Program-made: the position numbers and the translations under genes | Assembly: GCA_945910005.1 (NCBI GenBank) | Contig: OX246747.1 | Span: 37,675,530 to 37,739,529 of the forward strand | Direction: 5' to 3' | Length of the DNA stretch: 64,000 bases | DNA from: Isoperla grammatica | Lineage: Eukaryota > Arthropoda > Insecta > Plecoptera > Perlodidae | Notes under the pieces: model-generated | The model's database searches: none | What the model was told of the DNA's origin: nothing | The model's input: only the letters and a program-made list of their open reading frames with translations | Shown: in pieces, positions 10,966 through 23,287 of the stretch | Position numbering within the stretch: the first letter of the stretch is position 1 | Layout: each line of letters opens with the position of its first letter

Positions 10966-11302
10966 GGCGCAAATACTCATTGCTCTAAGCGCACACGAAT
11001 ACTGTCAGTACTCTAATTGACCAAGTATCTCGCATACAGCAGTAAACGAGTGACAGTACTCTGCTGAAGCACGTATCCCGCATACAGCGCCTCCCAGCGA
11101 GTGACACACACACAGCCTTCTGAATAAGGCCCGCGCGCGTTTCTTTGAGTTGAGAATGTTATACACAACGCAACAAGACAGTGAGGGGGGAGGGCTTTGT
11201 TATATGGGATCGATCTGCTCTCTGTCTATCTCTCTGTGATCCTAGTAGGTTGGCTCTGCCCGGCCTGGTTAGAAGGCTGTGGAATATTCATGTGACGTCA
11301 CA

Positions 11303-11675
11303 ACGGCTATAGAAATAGATTCTATAAATACAAATATCATCCAGACAGGATATTCTTGGTATGCAATACAGTCATTTATTTGTCTACAACAATGACTTGG
11401 TGTACGGGATGGTGGCCGCTATGTGTAGGAACTGCAATACCTCATGTACGGTAATATGGCCGCCAACAATGTCAGTGACGTCACGTGAATATAACCAATA
11501 GGAATAGATTCTATAAATACAAATATCATCTAGACAGGATATTCTTGGTATTTGTTTGTCTACAACAATGACTGCGTGTGCGGGATGGTGGCCGCTATGT
11601 GTAGCAACTGCAATACCTCATGTACGGGAATATGGCCGCCAACAATGTCAGTGACGTCACGTGAATATAAAGAAT
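11303..11675 (+). mobile_element. GTGACGTCAC-ended repeat, two tandem copies
   Basis: 11303-11495 and 11501-11675. Each runs from ATAGATTCTATAAATACAAA through TATTCTTGGTAT and GGGATGGTGGCCGCTATGTG to GTCAGTGACGTCACGTGAAT. Confidence 0.75.
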
Positions 11676-12461
11676 AACAGACCCTTAAAGACGTGTTCAC
11701 ACCATTTGCTAAGGATTACGGCTAAAAGGTGAACTTATGGAAACGTTCACACAACATTTCAGCTAGTGAAAAGGCTAGTGACTAGCGTTATGGCTAAGAA
11801 TAGATAACTAACTGTTATAGACTTTTGGTCAAAACACATAAATTATGCAAGGTGTTAAATGTGACCATTTAAAATGTTGAAAGTGCACAGAATATTCAGT
11901 TTAAAAACGCCATTTGTCTGTAGCTCTAATATGTGTGTATGTGCACAGCAGAGTCCGGCATATAAGTGACCCCCCCCCCCCCCCCCCTCCCCATCAATCC
12001 GTCATCCCCAGCAACACAAACAACGACCCGATTGAACGTCAAACGAGAACACACGTTATTTACGACGACGCGAGCTTCGTTTTAATCGTTGTTGTTCGAT
12101 ATGTGCGATTAAATCGATTAGCCCCCCCCCCCTCCCCCTCCCACGGCGGGGTATGACGCGATATTTACAAGCTCAATTAGAGAAGTCAGGAACAGAAATC
12201 AGTTCGAATAACATTTGAACAGTAAATCATCCACATGCTTGGATGGGACAATGTGATGGCTGTAACCTGTTTCATGCCCGGTCTGATCATTATTGAAGTC
12301 TCTGCTAACTTGTGTATTGTTATGTACAACCACCAATCAGAAGTTTTTAATACAAGTCCATCGATAATCAAAATATATTGTTGGATGTCATAATTTCGGG
12401 AATGACTACAACAGTTATGTTTTTAATTCGGTAAAAGAATGCGCTACTGTCAGCTGTCGAA

Positions 12462-12613
12462 CTATTCTTGGTATATGCAATACAGTCATTTGTTTGTCTA
12501 CAACAATGACTTGGTGTACGTACGGTGGCCGCTATGTGTAGGAACTGCAATACCACATGTACGGGAATATGGCCGCCAACAATGTCAGTGACGTCACGCG
12601 AATATAAAGAATA
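12462..12613 (+). mobile_element. GTGACGTCAC-ended repeat, 3' part
   Basis: TATTCTTGGTATATGCAATA to GTGACGTCACGCGAATATAA; the left ATAGATTC portion is absent. Confidence 0.7.
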
Positions 12614-12901
12614 CCTGGACTCTCTAGTTCCCGTTTCTACCGCATTAGTGAGTACTGCAAATTTCCATTACGAATTGATTAAAAAAGATAAATACAAATA
12701 GCTTTGTAAAGCGAGGGAGAGGGTGAAAATAATAAAAATTATTATTATTGTAGGATGGCTTCCAGAAATCGGCCACGACCGTGCAAACACGGTGCAAAGA
12801 AGATCTTATTATAATTATGAAGTTTTAAGAGAGGCTATGCAGTGAATTACTAATTTAAGATAGTAATAACTTAATGGAAATACTTGACATTACATCCGTA
12901 C

Positions 12902-13315
12902 AAAGCCCGATTCACAATCGAAATAAGAGTTGGTTTAGTGAAATAGAAATAAGGTTTAAGCGAATTAGAACATGCAATAACAATGCTGTGGTTCACATCC
13001 GTCACAGTGGGTTGAAATAGTCATAAGAAATGAATCAATTCCAGTTCTTATTTCAACTTCCCATGATGCACCTTATGACGAACCAATCAGAAGGCAGAAG
13101 AGCCATATGAGATGGTCAACTACGGAAATCAAAACAAAAACAGTGGTACCGGATATTTTGCTGCTGTTATAGTCAATGATAGTAAGTACACAATTAAGGC
13201 ACCACTTTGACTACTGAAATAAGCAACTAGTCGTCGGTTGTGAACCAGTTGCTTGTTATTTCACTATTTCACTGTTTCTTATTGCAAGTCTTATTTCAAT
13301 TGTGAATCGGGCTTT
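12902..13315. mobile_element. 414-bp inverted-repeat element (AAAGCCCGATTCACAAT)
   Basis: Left AAAGCCCGATTCACAATCGA and right AATTGTGAATCGGGCTTT; pairing continues for about 50-70 bp through AATAAGA and GTGAAATAG. No coding remnant seen. Confidence 0.75.
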
Positions 13316-13359
13316 AAAACGCCAGTTGTGACCGTTATTGTACGTGATACATTCAATAA

Positions 13360-13530
<171 letters not shown>

Positions 13531-13815
13531 ACTAGACCCGGCACCGCCACCAAAACCCACCGCCATGTCGCTAAGCAACGCGCCCACCGCCATCCCTATA
13601 AATAAATCCAGCGCGCTCTGTCCGACGCAACAACTAAATCACAAAGGCAGCGCAACCGAGTGGTGTTATCGGTGGCAAGAAATATGACGTCACAAAATAG
13701 TAGCCATGAAACAAGATGCCACGATCGGTTGACTTCGTTATATTGAAGTTTCGTGCGTCCGTGCTTGCGCGGTCGTGTGTATATATACATAGTAGTAGTA
13801 GAATAGATGTCTATT

Positions 13816-13935
13816 GAACCATATATAATACAAACGTCTACATAGTTCATGAGGCATAGACACATTTAAGCGTACATGCTTCTCGCAGATGATGACAAAA
13901 CCTTCAATTTGTGGCAGTCTACTACTTTATTTATT
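13816..13935. repeat. Direct repeat lacking the MITE found in its partner
   Basis: TGAACCATATATAATACAAA, GAGGCATAGACACATTTAAG and TCGCAGATGATGACAAAACC match 14292-14354 plus 14608-14660. Confidence 0.75.
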
Positions 13936-13988
13936 TAATGCATATTCAGTTATAAAAACTGATTTACAAAGGAGGACTTTAAATAAAA
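13918..13988 (-). repeat. Second copy of the 38866 repeat
   Basis: Matches 38866-38945 closely and ends exactly where the inverted-repeat element at 13989 begins, so that MITE appears inserted into it. Confidence 0.5.
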
Positions 13989-14294
13989 CCCGCAACTGAC
14001 GTCTCATCTGGACTACAACAATGGAACAAATGAATTGAACTGATGGACACACAATCAGCTGTCAAAATAATAAAATTGCAACCATAGAAATAAAAACAAG
14101 TGTAGCAATAGTAACTGCTGGCAATTTTAAACTTTTAATGATGGACAACGACTAAGTGAAAGTTGTGTATGTGTATTTGTTTGTTTTTTGTTTTGTTTTC
14201 CAAAATCAGAAGAAATTTTTTTGACAGCTTGTTGTTTTTCCATCGATTTAATTCATTCGTTTCATTGTTGTCTTTTGGTGTTGCAAGTGCCCTA
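13989..14294. mobile_element. Foldback MITE (AACAATGGAACAAATGAA...)
   Basis: Inner arms ATGAATTGAACTGATGGACA and AATCAGCTGTCAAA are repeated inverted near the right end (TTGACAGCTTGTTG, CATCGATTTAATTCATTCG). Ends CCCGCAACTGACGTC and GTTGCAAGTGCCC. Confidence 0.75.
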
Positions 14295-14354
14295 TTGAAC
14301 CATATATAATACATACGTCTACGTAGTTGATGAGGCAAAACACATTTAAGCGTA

Positions 14355-14607
14355 TGGGTAGGCGTACAGCAAACGACTTTACTGCAGCGCTTCGAGCGTT
14401 CCGGCCACTGAGCTCTGCCTGCTAGAATTAACCGAAAACCTCTCTAGAAGCCAGTGCACTAATTATTATTGGGAAAATTCAGAGAAGTCAAGTAATCTTT
14501 CCAGCGACTTCGAAATTCGTATTGTTGAAAGTTGTGTGTATCCAATATTCGGTGACTGTTGGCCGGATCGCTCGCAACGCTCTCTGTGCACTTGTTACGC
14601 CTCCCCA
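14355..14607. mobile_element. GGGGAGGCGTA MITE
   Basis: TGGGTAGGCGTAC...GTTACGCCTCCCCA with TA on each side (14353-14354, 14608-14609). The flanking DNA matches an uninterrupted version at 13816-13935. Interior inverted motifs: GCGCT(T/G)CGAGCGTTCCGG and CCGGATCGCTCGCAACGC. Confidence 0.85.
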
Positions 14608-14660
14608 TAAGCTTCTTGCAGATGATTACACAACCTTCAATTTGAGGCAGTCTACTATTT

Positions 14661-15610
14661 ACAGGTTTAATTAAAAATCTAGTAAATCCATATGACCTTC
14701 TATCAATCATACGATTTGTAGGAGCATATACTTCAATACCTAACTTTAGGTGCAGACTGATGTGCTTTAGAAATAGATGTAAAAATTGTGATTGTAGAAG
14801 AAAATTTAACAACTTAATAAATGCAAATACCAGACTCAACAAGAAAGTTCTCCCCGAAGGAACTGTTTTTATCGAATCAGGTCTCCAAATATTGATACTA
14901 CACTCATTGTTGGTATTTTTTTATTTTTTATTTCAATCTATGATATATTTTAATTTGCAATGGAACAATTGTTATTTTGATGTTTTACTGTACCCATAAC
15001 ATTGTATCTATGTAAATAAACACTACTACTATTATTATTCAAATAAGAAATGAATGTGTTCCACCCGTTCACTCAAGTTTGTATTTTACAGATACATGTT
15101 TGCATGACGGGTAGTAAAGCTTTTACAATCAAGACGCATGTTTACCGTCCGCGTAGTACACATCACGTCCATCTGTTGTAATCACCGACGCGCCGGACAA
15201 CTCCCCGCTCAAACGTCTGACTCACGTATCGCTCCCACTACTGCAGCGATATTACCGAGACCCGGACGTTTTATCGTTTTAAATTATCACCGCTGTAGAA
15301 ACATAAAAATCGCGCGAGTTTTTTTTTTTTATATATATATGTATAACAGCTTGTCGAGTCTTCTGGGTTCCAGAGAGTTTAGAAAGCATTGAAATGAGTT
15401 CTGCAGAGAGAGAAGGAGAGTGTATCCAAAGCACTCAAATGAGTCGAGTGTGCACGGCCTTCTGGGAGTTGGGGGCGAAATACGAGTGTGAATATATATT
15501 GAAGGAACTAATGCACTAGCGAGCAAGGAAATCTATACTAGGCCAAGTACAGATTGGATATATGAAAAAAGCACTTAAACCAGTTAAATAAACATACTTG
15601 ATTTCATACT
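14661..15610. other. Unassigned DNA
   Basis: A frame from 14646 to 14999 is open but ends in Phe/Leu-rich low complexity; AATAAA at 15016. No family recognised. Confidence 0.3.
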
Positions 15611-16034
15611 AAGGGCCGGTCTTACAATCTCCTAATAAGATAGTTATTTGCAGCAATTAAGCTATATTTGGAGAATTTCAAGGGTTTTGATTGGTGGTTG
15701 CCATGGAGACAACAAGCTATTCGACGAATAAGGCCCGGTCTTACAATCTCCTAATAAGATAGTTATTTGCAGCAATTTAGCTATATTTGGAGAATTTCAA
15801 GGGTTTTGATTGGTGGTTGCCATGGAGACAACAAGCTATTCGACGAATAAGGCCCGGTCTTACAATCTCCTAATAAGAAAGTTATTTGTAGCAATTAAGC
15901 TATTTGGAGGATTTCAAGGGCTTTGATTGGTGGTTGCCATGGAGAAAACAAGCTATTCCACGAATAAGTAGTTATTGAGACATTGTAAGACTGGACCTAA
16001 GTAGTTGTTGGGACATTGTAAGACTGGATCTAAG
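15611..16034 (+). mobile_element. GGTCTTACAATCTCC MITE, three copies in tandem
   Basis: Copies start at 15611, 15730 and 15849. The first two lack the right terminus and run straight into the next copy; only the third ends with GACATTGTAAGACTGGACC, and that end is then duplicated to 16034. Body GATTGGTGGTTGCCATGGAG is shared by all copies. Terminal repeats are AAGGNCCGGTCTTACAATNT and its complement. Confidence 0.85.
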
Positions 16035-16415
16035 TTGTGTATCGATTTTGTTGATATTGCATAAACCACTAACTAGGCCTACAGATTATATCAACTGTGC
16101 ATTTACATCAACACAGTATAAGGAAAGATACAATTGTTTCATTAATAAAAGTAACACAGTTGATAAACTGTTTTATAACCTTGTGATTTATAAGTTTGTT
16201 CTGTTGGAAATCGCTGGTTGAATCAGCTTTTTTTTTTAGGTGTTTAACGACGTACTCGACAACTATGTAATATGACGTCGGGGGATGATCGGAAGACGGG
16301 TAGACAATGTAACTAATATTCGAAGAAGTTAAAGGGACAAAAGGTAAAGTGGAAGATCTCATTTCGTCGCCTGTTACGACTGGCAGAGTGCTCTAGGCCA
16401 AATTTTACCCCGGGC

Positions 16416-16702
16416 CTATAGTAGAGTTCCGCGGGATTTTACACCATGGCCACACCATTTTCCTCCCGTTTTGACACCCATAGATACGTTGAAATATAAG
16501 CTACCCCGGGATTTCTTGTTTTCCTAGAACGATCGCACTTCATCGCATTGAAGAATGTGATGAGTGTATTCAGTCATCTGAATTCCTCGTCCTGTGCTAG
16601 AGTTTGAATAGAGATAATTGCTCGACTGGACTTTGCTCTAGGGGCGTACCAAGAAAACTACTTAAAGGGTTGGTGTACACTCCCACGGAACTCCACTGTA
16701 GA
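16416..16702. mobile_element. 287-bp inverted-repeat element
   Basis: CTATAGTAGAGTTCCGCGGG at the left pairs with CCCACGGAACTCCACTGTAG at the right; about 30 bp including TACACC. Confidence 0.65.
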
Positions 16703-18990
16703 TGGGGATCAATTTACCATTTTCAAACACAAACAAAAAATTAAATCCATATATTTTTAATCTGTCCTTTGAACACTAGGGGGTGATGATAAATAGTCGC
16801 TAATAAATCGAACGGAGAAGTCAACCAGAGTACGAACCGTCCATAAAACTGTCGTAAATGTCTGTGCAGATATCTGGTCCGAGTATTTCACTCGGCCAGA
16901 GCGGAGTGGCTATGAAAATATTCCTATAAAACCCGCCCGTAACTTCTCGATCAAACTGCGCCCGTACCAGTCGGCTGGCTCCGTTTGCAAACTTTTTATG
17001 CGGCGCGTTTCTCTACGACGGGTATAAAGATGGCCTTCCACCACCCCCAGATTTACATTTATTTAATACATGCACGGGTTAAGGGCGGTTGTATGTCCAG
17101 TCACTATGCGGTACCCTAGATTTTCGGATGTCAAAATTCCTTTAAATTGACTAAAAGTTAAATACAAAATGCCATCTCCTAAAGAATTTAGCGCTCTTTC
17201 TTATAAATGTTTCTTTTTTACGCTAAATGATTGCGTTTTTTAGATTTTATTATTAAATTGGAAAGATACGTTGAAACAACAAACAAATTATGTACAAATA
17301 AATAAATTCCAAATAAATAAAACTCTGTACCGACACGACGAAACAACCCAGAAGAAAATAATCTGTTCCCAACAAATAAATTTACCTTTTATTTAATTTG
17401 TATTTAATTTATTTATGTAGATGTGCTTTAAAAAACAGTCACTTTGCGAGAACTTAATACTGTGACTAGATCTCTGTTTAAAATTAACAACTTCCCCTAC
17501 CCCCACACCCCACTCGCCATCCTCCTCACCCCTCTGCCAACTCTACAGACAATGATAAAGCGTGGTACAAATTAAATTCATATTTGTATCCATAAAAAAC
17601 GATAAAAATGTAAAATGTGACAACAAATAAAAAAGTTAGCACGTGATTCGCGTAGGTTTTTGTTCCGGTGAAAATATTTCATCCGGAAAAAACATTGAAC
17701 GTAATAAAAACAAAATGGACCATCATAAAACGATTACATTTTATTTATTCCAGGAAATGAGAAATACTGGAAATCCAGGAATTACTGGATGTTTTTTTTT
17801 TGTATAGAGTATTATGTTGTTGTTTTTATTTCAGAAAAGCCTCGGCTCAAATTTTTAGTAATTTAGATAATCGATATCTGCGATTAGTGAAATGAATGCT
17901 CATGTAAGGGTATATTCACGTAATAATACGTGTGGTATCTTTATTCCTTGCCAAAATAGAATCTGTGTTTACTTTCTATAACAACAGTTCATTGAGAAAA
18001 TGCTATGGCAACAATAAAAACGATTGTCTTCGTTAGGGGATATTCATTCATTTATTTAGTTTCCATTACAAATTTGTACAAATTGTGTAGAACACGTCAA
18101 TTATTATTATTATATTCACAAAAGTGCATACACTTTACCATAAGTACACGTTCGTTCATACATCACTACACTTTAGCAATTTAACTACCTTCTGTACCCT
18201 TGTAAAATATGAAGTACTCGTCAATGGAATAAAAGATAAACCCATTTTCCGAAAGCACATTTCTGACAACTTTTTTAAACATGTTTTGTATACATGCTAC
18301 AACTCACATATTCGCAGTTAGAACATTCGTCTTCTATTGAGACCTAAAAAAAGTCAACACATTTTCCCCTCCATTAAGGCCGTTTTGAAGTCACGTAAAT
18401 ACTCCTTATAACGATAAAATTTAAAAACGATAAAAACAAAACGAGAAATCCAGATTCAAAGCAAATTAACATTGATAAAAAAATGTTTGAAAACGAGAAA
18501 AATATAACCTACAATTAAAAAACGTGTGGTGGAATAAAAAACACAAAAAATCGCAAGTAGCGAACGTACGTACAGAACAAAAGAGATAATTAAAAACCAG
18601 AAATCGGAAAGGAACGAAAAAACGAACGGAACGGAAAGAGCAAAAAAAAAACATAAAACTTTTTAATTGCCGTGCATTGTGTCGGGATATCCGATTTCCT
18701 TTTTAAACGACCGTGTGCAGCATTCATTTGCCATTCCATCGTCTACAATGAAACTGATTCGAGACCTGCGGGTATTGTGTTCAAAGTACTGTCTCGCTAT
18801 TTGATTGGCCGGTCGTACTATGCGCCTGGATGCTCGCTGCTCGCACTAGAGAACAATCGACGTGTAATGATGCAACATAGCCGGTTAATAGGGGCCACAC
18901 ACACTCACGAGGTGTTTGTTGTCTTGTGCACAGTGGCGTGCCGTCGTAGCTAGGTTGCAGTGGCGTAAGCGGGTGTCTCCCGAGACTTAG
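16703..18990. other. AT-rich DNA without recognisable features
   Basis: Many AAATAAATAAA stretches and poly-A/T runs; no exon, RNA gene or repeat family recognised. Confidence 0.4.
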
Positions 18991-18993
18991 CGT

Positions 18994-19289
18994 CGGTCTT
19001 ACAATCTCCTAATAGGAAGGATATTTGTAGCAATTAAGCTATTTGGAGGATTTCAAGAGTTTTGATTGGTCGTTGCCATGGAGACAACAAGCTATTCGAC
19101 GAATACGTAGTTATTGGGACATTGTAAGACTGGACCTAAGGGCCGGTCTTACAATCTCCTAATAGGAAGGATATTTGTAGCAATTAAGCTATTTGGAGGA
19201 TTTCAAGAGTTTTGATTGGTGGTTGCCATGGAGACAACAAGCAATTCGAGGAATAAGTAGTTATTGGGACATTGTAAGACTGGACCTTA
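18994..19289 (+). mobile_element. GGTCTTACAATCTCC MITE, two adjacent full copies
   Basis: 18994-19140 and 19138-19289, about 150 bp each, both with left and right termini; the second starts in the last bases of the first. Confidence 0.85.
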
Positions 19290-19804
19290 CGGTTTCGTTT
19301 ATACAACTTGAAGCGAATGAGCATATAATCAATGTCTTGAAAAAACACACTCGTCAAAGTGAGTATACTTTTTCGAGAGCTCTAATCCCTTCCTCATACG
19401 CGATAAGATTATCTGAGGAAGAAAGCGGAGCTCTCGAAAATGTACCTTTTTTTTAATTATGACCGCGTGGTCATTGTTTTTCTTCTTGTATAAATGAAAA
19501 CGTGCACTATTTATTGTATAGCGATGTCCTCAAATGTGTACAGTTCATTTTACGTCAACCCACCCACAGTCTTGTTAAGGGAAGAAAACGCCAACAGTCA
19601 TCATTGTCAGGAAAGTTGTTCCTCATCTAAACAGACGCTCTAGCACGCTTTTATAATCAGAGCAAAGTAATTCATCCATGTTCTGTGTAGTTATAATGCG
19701 TCAGTGGAAGTTAATTATCAACGTTAGATCAATTCACATCAAAAATTCAAATTGTAAAGATTGTTATGTTGTTGTAGTTGTTGTTGTTGATGTCATTATA
19801 TTAT

Positions 19805-19860
19805 ATAGGGAGTATTCACGTGACGTCACATCGGCCATATTGAAGGCCACTTATAGTACT
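19805..19860 (+). repeat. Terminus GGGAGTATTCACGTGACGTC
   Basis: Followed by ACATCGGCCATATTGAAGG; the complement occurs at 38108-38155 (GGCCGATGTGACGTCACGTG, AATACTCCCTATA). Probably single ends of a MITE family. Confidence 0.5.
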
Positions 19861-20162
19861 ATTTTAAGTTTCATTTAGCTGGCAATAGAAAACGAATAAT
19901 ATTGTTTACGGGGAAATATGACAAGTTTGAACACGTATATCCCTCGATAAAGTGTACGAAAATGATTATTGTATGCTTTTGTAAACGATTAAAAGAGTAA
20001 TCGAGACAAAAGAGGTTGATTTTAACTTTTAAGTGATAATAGCAAACCAAAGTTAGAGAACAGTTGAATTTGTATCAACAGCCAGCTGAAACATAGTAAC
20101 AATGAACTACCAATTACATGCCATTGTGGCCTCCAATGTGGCTACCATGCGTTAATACACCC

Positions 20163-20790
20163 TATACGTAGCTTTCAATAGACGTCACGTGGCGGCCATT
20201 ATGAGGTACACATTGCTTGTTTACATTTGTTCTGTCAAAAGAAGACACATAGGTTATCCAGAAAATATCACAGTTTCAAGCCGTATAGATTGATGTGTGC
20301 AGGTAAAAGTTCAAGAAAATGATAACACATGCAAATGATTGTCTATAAACAGAGTTTACGCGTTATTATTTTGTTTTCAGTCATAATACGGAACCTTTGT
20401 TTGAAAACAGTTGACGTGTCAGTCAAAGGACATCTGCAATATTGCAACAATGCAGTGTCGGAAGAATTTTTTTTTCAGTATTTTCAGTATTTTTTATTGG
20501 CGTAATACACATTCATGATAATTACATCACACATTGTGGTTGTACGTATAACATAACAATTGATGGTAAAGTGTTAAATGTGAAATATCTCAAACGTACA
20601 ATTTGCACAATAATTAATTTTAACATTAAGGTGCATACATAAGTCAGAAGACTTGAGCGTGTGCACCTTACTTATGTTTATGTTGCCTTTGTTAACAATT
20701 AACTACTATTATCTAAGAACAAATGTTTACAGAGTACCTCAGTATGGCTACCGTGCGATACCCGAAATTACGTTATTGCAAGCTCCCTAT
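20163..20790 (-). mobile_element. AGCTTGCAATAACGTCA MITE carrying a poly-T insertion
   Basis: Inverted relative to the copy at 35903. Ends GTAGCTTTCAATAGACGTCA and TTACGTTATTGCAAGCTCCC. A 248-bp segment (20467-20714) interrupts it between AAGAA duplicates and starts with nine T, so it looks like a minus-strand retroposon. Confidence 0.75.
20467..20714 (-). mobile_element. Small retroposon insertion with AAGAA duplication
   Basis: AAGAA lies at 20462-20466 and 20715-20719; poly-T at the left corresponds to a poly-A tail on the minus strand. The family is unrecognised. It is absent from the two sister copies at 35903 and 52433. Confidence 0.55.
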
Positions 20791-21433
20791 ACAGATTCTC
20801 GTGCTTACAAGCGTCCCGAACCAAAGCATCATGTGCTATCACTACATCAACTCCACCGTTGTAGGCTGTAATAAAATATCTTCTAAAAGTAACTGAAATT
20901 CTTGTTTGTAGCATGGTTGGTTATAAAGTGGAATCTTACACAGATAATAAAATACTAACTTTTTCACAAGACAATCACCCCTCACAATTTATAGCGATAA
21001 AAAGAAAACTTTTCCGTCGCGGGCGAGTTTTTCTATCTGTATGCAAACATTTCGCGCTGCCCTGAACGAGAAGAGAGAAGCTTGGTAGGAAAGAAAAGAA
21101 ATCTATAGGGATAAAATTTAACTCGGGTTTAAATTAATTCTAGTTTGGAATCAGACAGACTTGGGTTGGTAATTTTACGCTGCCTGGGTTTTTGTTTCCG
21201 TTTGTTTAACGGTTTTCCTCCCGGGCAGAATACCGGGCTAAAAGTCAGGGTGAGTCCCGACTGTTAAACCCGCGAAAATTCAAAGGTTTTAGGTAAGTCG
21301 TGAGAACATATATTATACTTATGAAGTGGTTAATAATATGAACTAAGGTTCGTATATTGAGGTTGGAATTATAGTCAGCCCCTACACCTAGGGGCACACA
21401 TTGTTGCTATGGATTTGTTTCGTTGATGGGAAA

Positions 21434-21910
21434 CAGTGGCGTATACACGGGGGGGGGGAAGGGGGGGACCAACCACCCCCTTTTGCAAAGGAATGGAAAA
21501 TGACTGTTTACATTTCAATAGACAGTATCAATAGACAGTATCAATAGACAGTATCAATAGACAGTATCAATAAACAGTATCAATAGACAGTATTTCAATA
21601 GACAGTCAGATGTTTTACTTTGTAATCATTGTATATTGTTGTAATTAAAAGCAAAAGCAATACGAGAAATATGCAAATTATTGATTGAGGTTCCTTTTAT
21701 TAGCGGTGCTTAGGAAAAAATGAGTTGCCAGAAACTGAGTAATCTTGTTTGAGTTGGCCGCTGTAAAACGCTCAGATTTGCACTAAAATGACCATTGACG
21801 AGAATTTTTGCGGGGGGAAAGCCCCCCGGAACCCCAATTGTGTTCCGACTCCACTCTCTATAATATGGGTTGAAACACCCCCCCTTTCCCAATTCCTGGA
21901 TACGCCACTG
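21434..21910. mobile_element. Non-autonomous hAT element with 8-bp duplication
   Basis: Termini CAGTGGCGTAT...ATACGCCACTG are the typical hAT inverted repeats. ATGGGAAA occurs directly on each side (21426-21433 and 21911-21918), the 8-bp duplication expected of hAT. Length 477 bp with no transposase; it holds a poly-G tract and a 13-bp tandem repeat. Confidence 0.88.
21513..21612. repeat. 13-bp tandem repeat inside the hAT element
   Basis: CAATAGACAGTAT is repeated six times, one copy with AATAAACAG, followed by a degenerate copy. Confidence 0.9.
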
Positions 21911-21988
21911 ATGGGAAATAACACGCAAACAACTGTTACCTTGGTAACAACGGGCGCCCCTAGGTGTAGGGGCCGAGTATGAATTCCA

Positions 21989-22112
21989 ACCTACCCCTAG
22001 GGGGCCCATTGTTGCCGGGTAACAGTATCATGCATGTTATTTCCCATTAAGACAACAAATTCTTAGCTGCACCGGGCGCCCCTAGGGGTAGGTGACGACT
22101 ATGAATTCCAGC
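21989..22112. mobile_element. CCTAGGGG-family MITE, adjacent copy
   Basis: It begins where the previous copy ends (shared GAATTCCA) and closes with GGCGCCCCTAGGGGTAGG and GACGACTATGAATTCCA. Confidence 0.7.
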
Positions 22113-22195
22113 TTAAGAAATTTCAAATAATACAATCATTAAGGTTGTCTGCATTGTTGGAAACCAGAACGACGACGAATGGGCAATTCTGACGT

Positions 22196-22262
22196 CACCC
22201 GGTGCCCTCTACCGCTGTGCTGGGCTCCTGATCAATAGCCGGGTGAAACGGCGACCCAACCC
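22196..22262 (-). repeat. Possible tRNA-like SINE head
   Basis: The minus strand has CCCAGCACAGCGGTAGAGGG, an A-box-like sequence; no B box confirmed. Confidence 0.3.
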
Positions 22263-22589
22263 AGCTACGCACTTGACCTTGACACTTGTTGTCGCCCCCC
22301 CTCAAGGTCATGTACGCGAATACACTCGATTATAAGGCAGCGGATTGAATTTATGTCTTTATTTCTAGACTTTATCGGCCACTTAAAATAGATTACGTGC
22401 ACTCTGGTGGCAAGAAAATAAACAAGTAAGAGGAGGAGTTTAGCTGTCAATTGTTGTTTTATTGTTGTGGTTAAGCAACTTCGGGCTAGATCAAGAGGTG
22501 TATGGGTGACCACTCTCCTCTGAAACACTAGTTACTGTTGGTCGGAGCAGATTGGAGGGTTCGAAAGCTTGTGTGTAACAGCTTCGTTC

Positions 22590-22765
22590 TTCTCGTCAAC
22601 TGCTCGGCAGTCCAGGTTAGTGGAGGAACCTATATGACTGGACAAAGTTACACCATCCTTTCGGCTGGGACGTAAAGCTGATGATCCCCTTGGTACTTTT
22701 CGAAAGGAATAAGCTACGTGCCGGTACCAGGCTTCCCCTCCTCCCTTCTTCATCATCATGCATCG
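22590..22765 (+). mobile_element. Second SINE-like family (TTTCGG-GGGACGTAAAGC)
   Basis: ACCTATATGACTGGACAAAG, CATCCTTTCGGCTGGGACG and ACGTGCCGGTACCAGGCTTC; inverted copy at 23835-23985. Confidence 0.6.
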
Positions 22766-23287
22766 TTGTTATTCATCCGTTGTTATACTGGTCAATGTTA
22801 AATGGCATAAAATGCTGTTTGGGGCCAATTCATAAATAAATCATCAATGGCGCGGATAAGGAGGTTGCTTATCAGCGCTATCTATTTTTTATTTGAGACG
22901 CCAATTATGCTATACTGGGTAAGCGCTGTGTGTGACGCGTTGATACGCGAGCAAGACCATATCCACAAACTATGTCCAAAAGTTATCAGAGTTACCGGAG
23001 CTTAGATATCTATAGACAATGATTGGAAATGAATGACAATATAAAGGGGTGATGTGGGAGGGATGATGACACAGACATATTTCACATACTATACACATTC
23101 TAATTATTTCATTTTAAACTTAGATAATCCTAGTTTGTCGTAAATAAAAGCTCATAAAACTTTTAATGATGTAATGTTTGCAAACTGTTTCTATGTATCC
23201 ACGGTCGCGTGAAATTACACGTCAAGCTAGTCCCGGAGTGACACCGCAAACAAGGCCACATATGGGAATGTCACTTAGTGTAGTGTA

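Larger units (their letters stand above)
21368..21990. mobile_element. Palindromic MITE (CCTAGGGGCGCC family), split by a hAT insertion
   Basis: The left half (21368-21433) and right half (21911-21990) together match the uninterrupted copy at 31640-31785: outer GGAATTCATA, then CCCCTACNCCTAGGGGCGCC, inner TTGTTGC and GGTAACA. The 8-bp duplication falls in the middle. Confidence 0.75.

Noticed and set aside
12754..12815. Possible acceptor TTATTATTGTAG followed by ATGGCTTCCAGAAATCGG
   Set aside because: Opens only 19 codons before a stop and lies among MITEs; too short to support.
14646..14999. Plus-strand frame with CFRNRCKNCDCRR
   Set aside because: Cys-rich piece is suggestive, but it starts in a repeat and ends in Phe/Leu low complexity; no family recognised.
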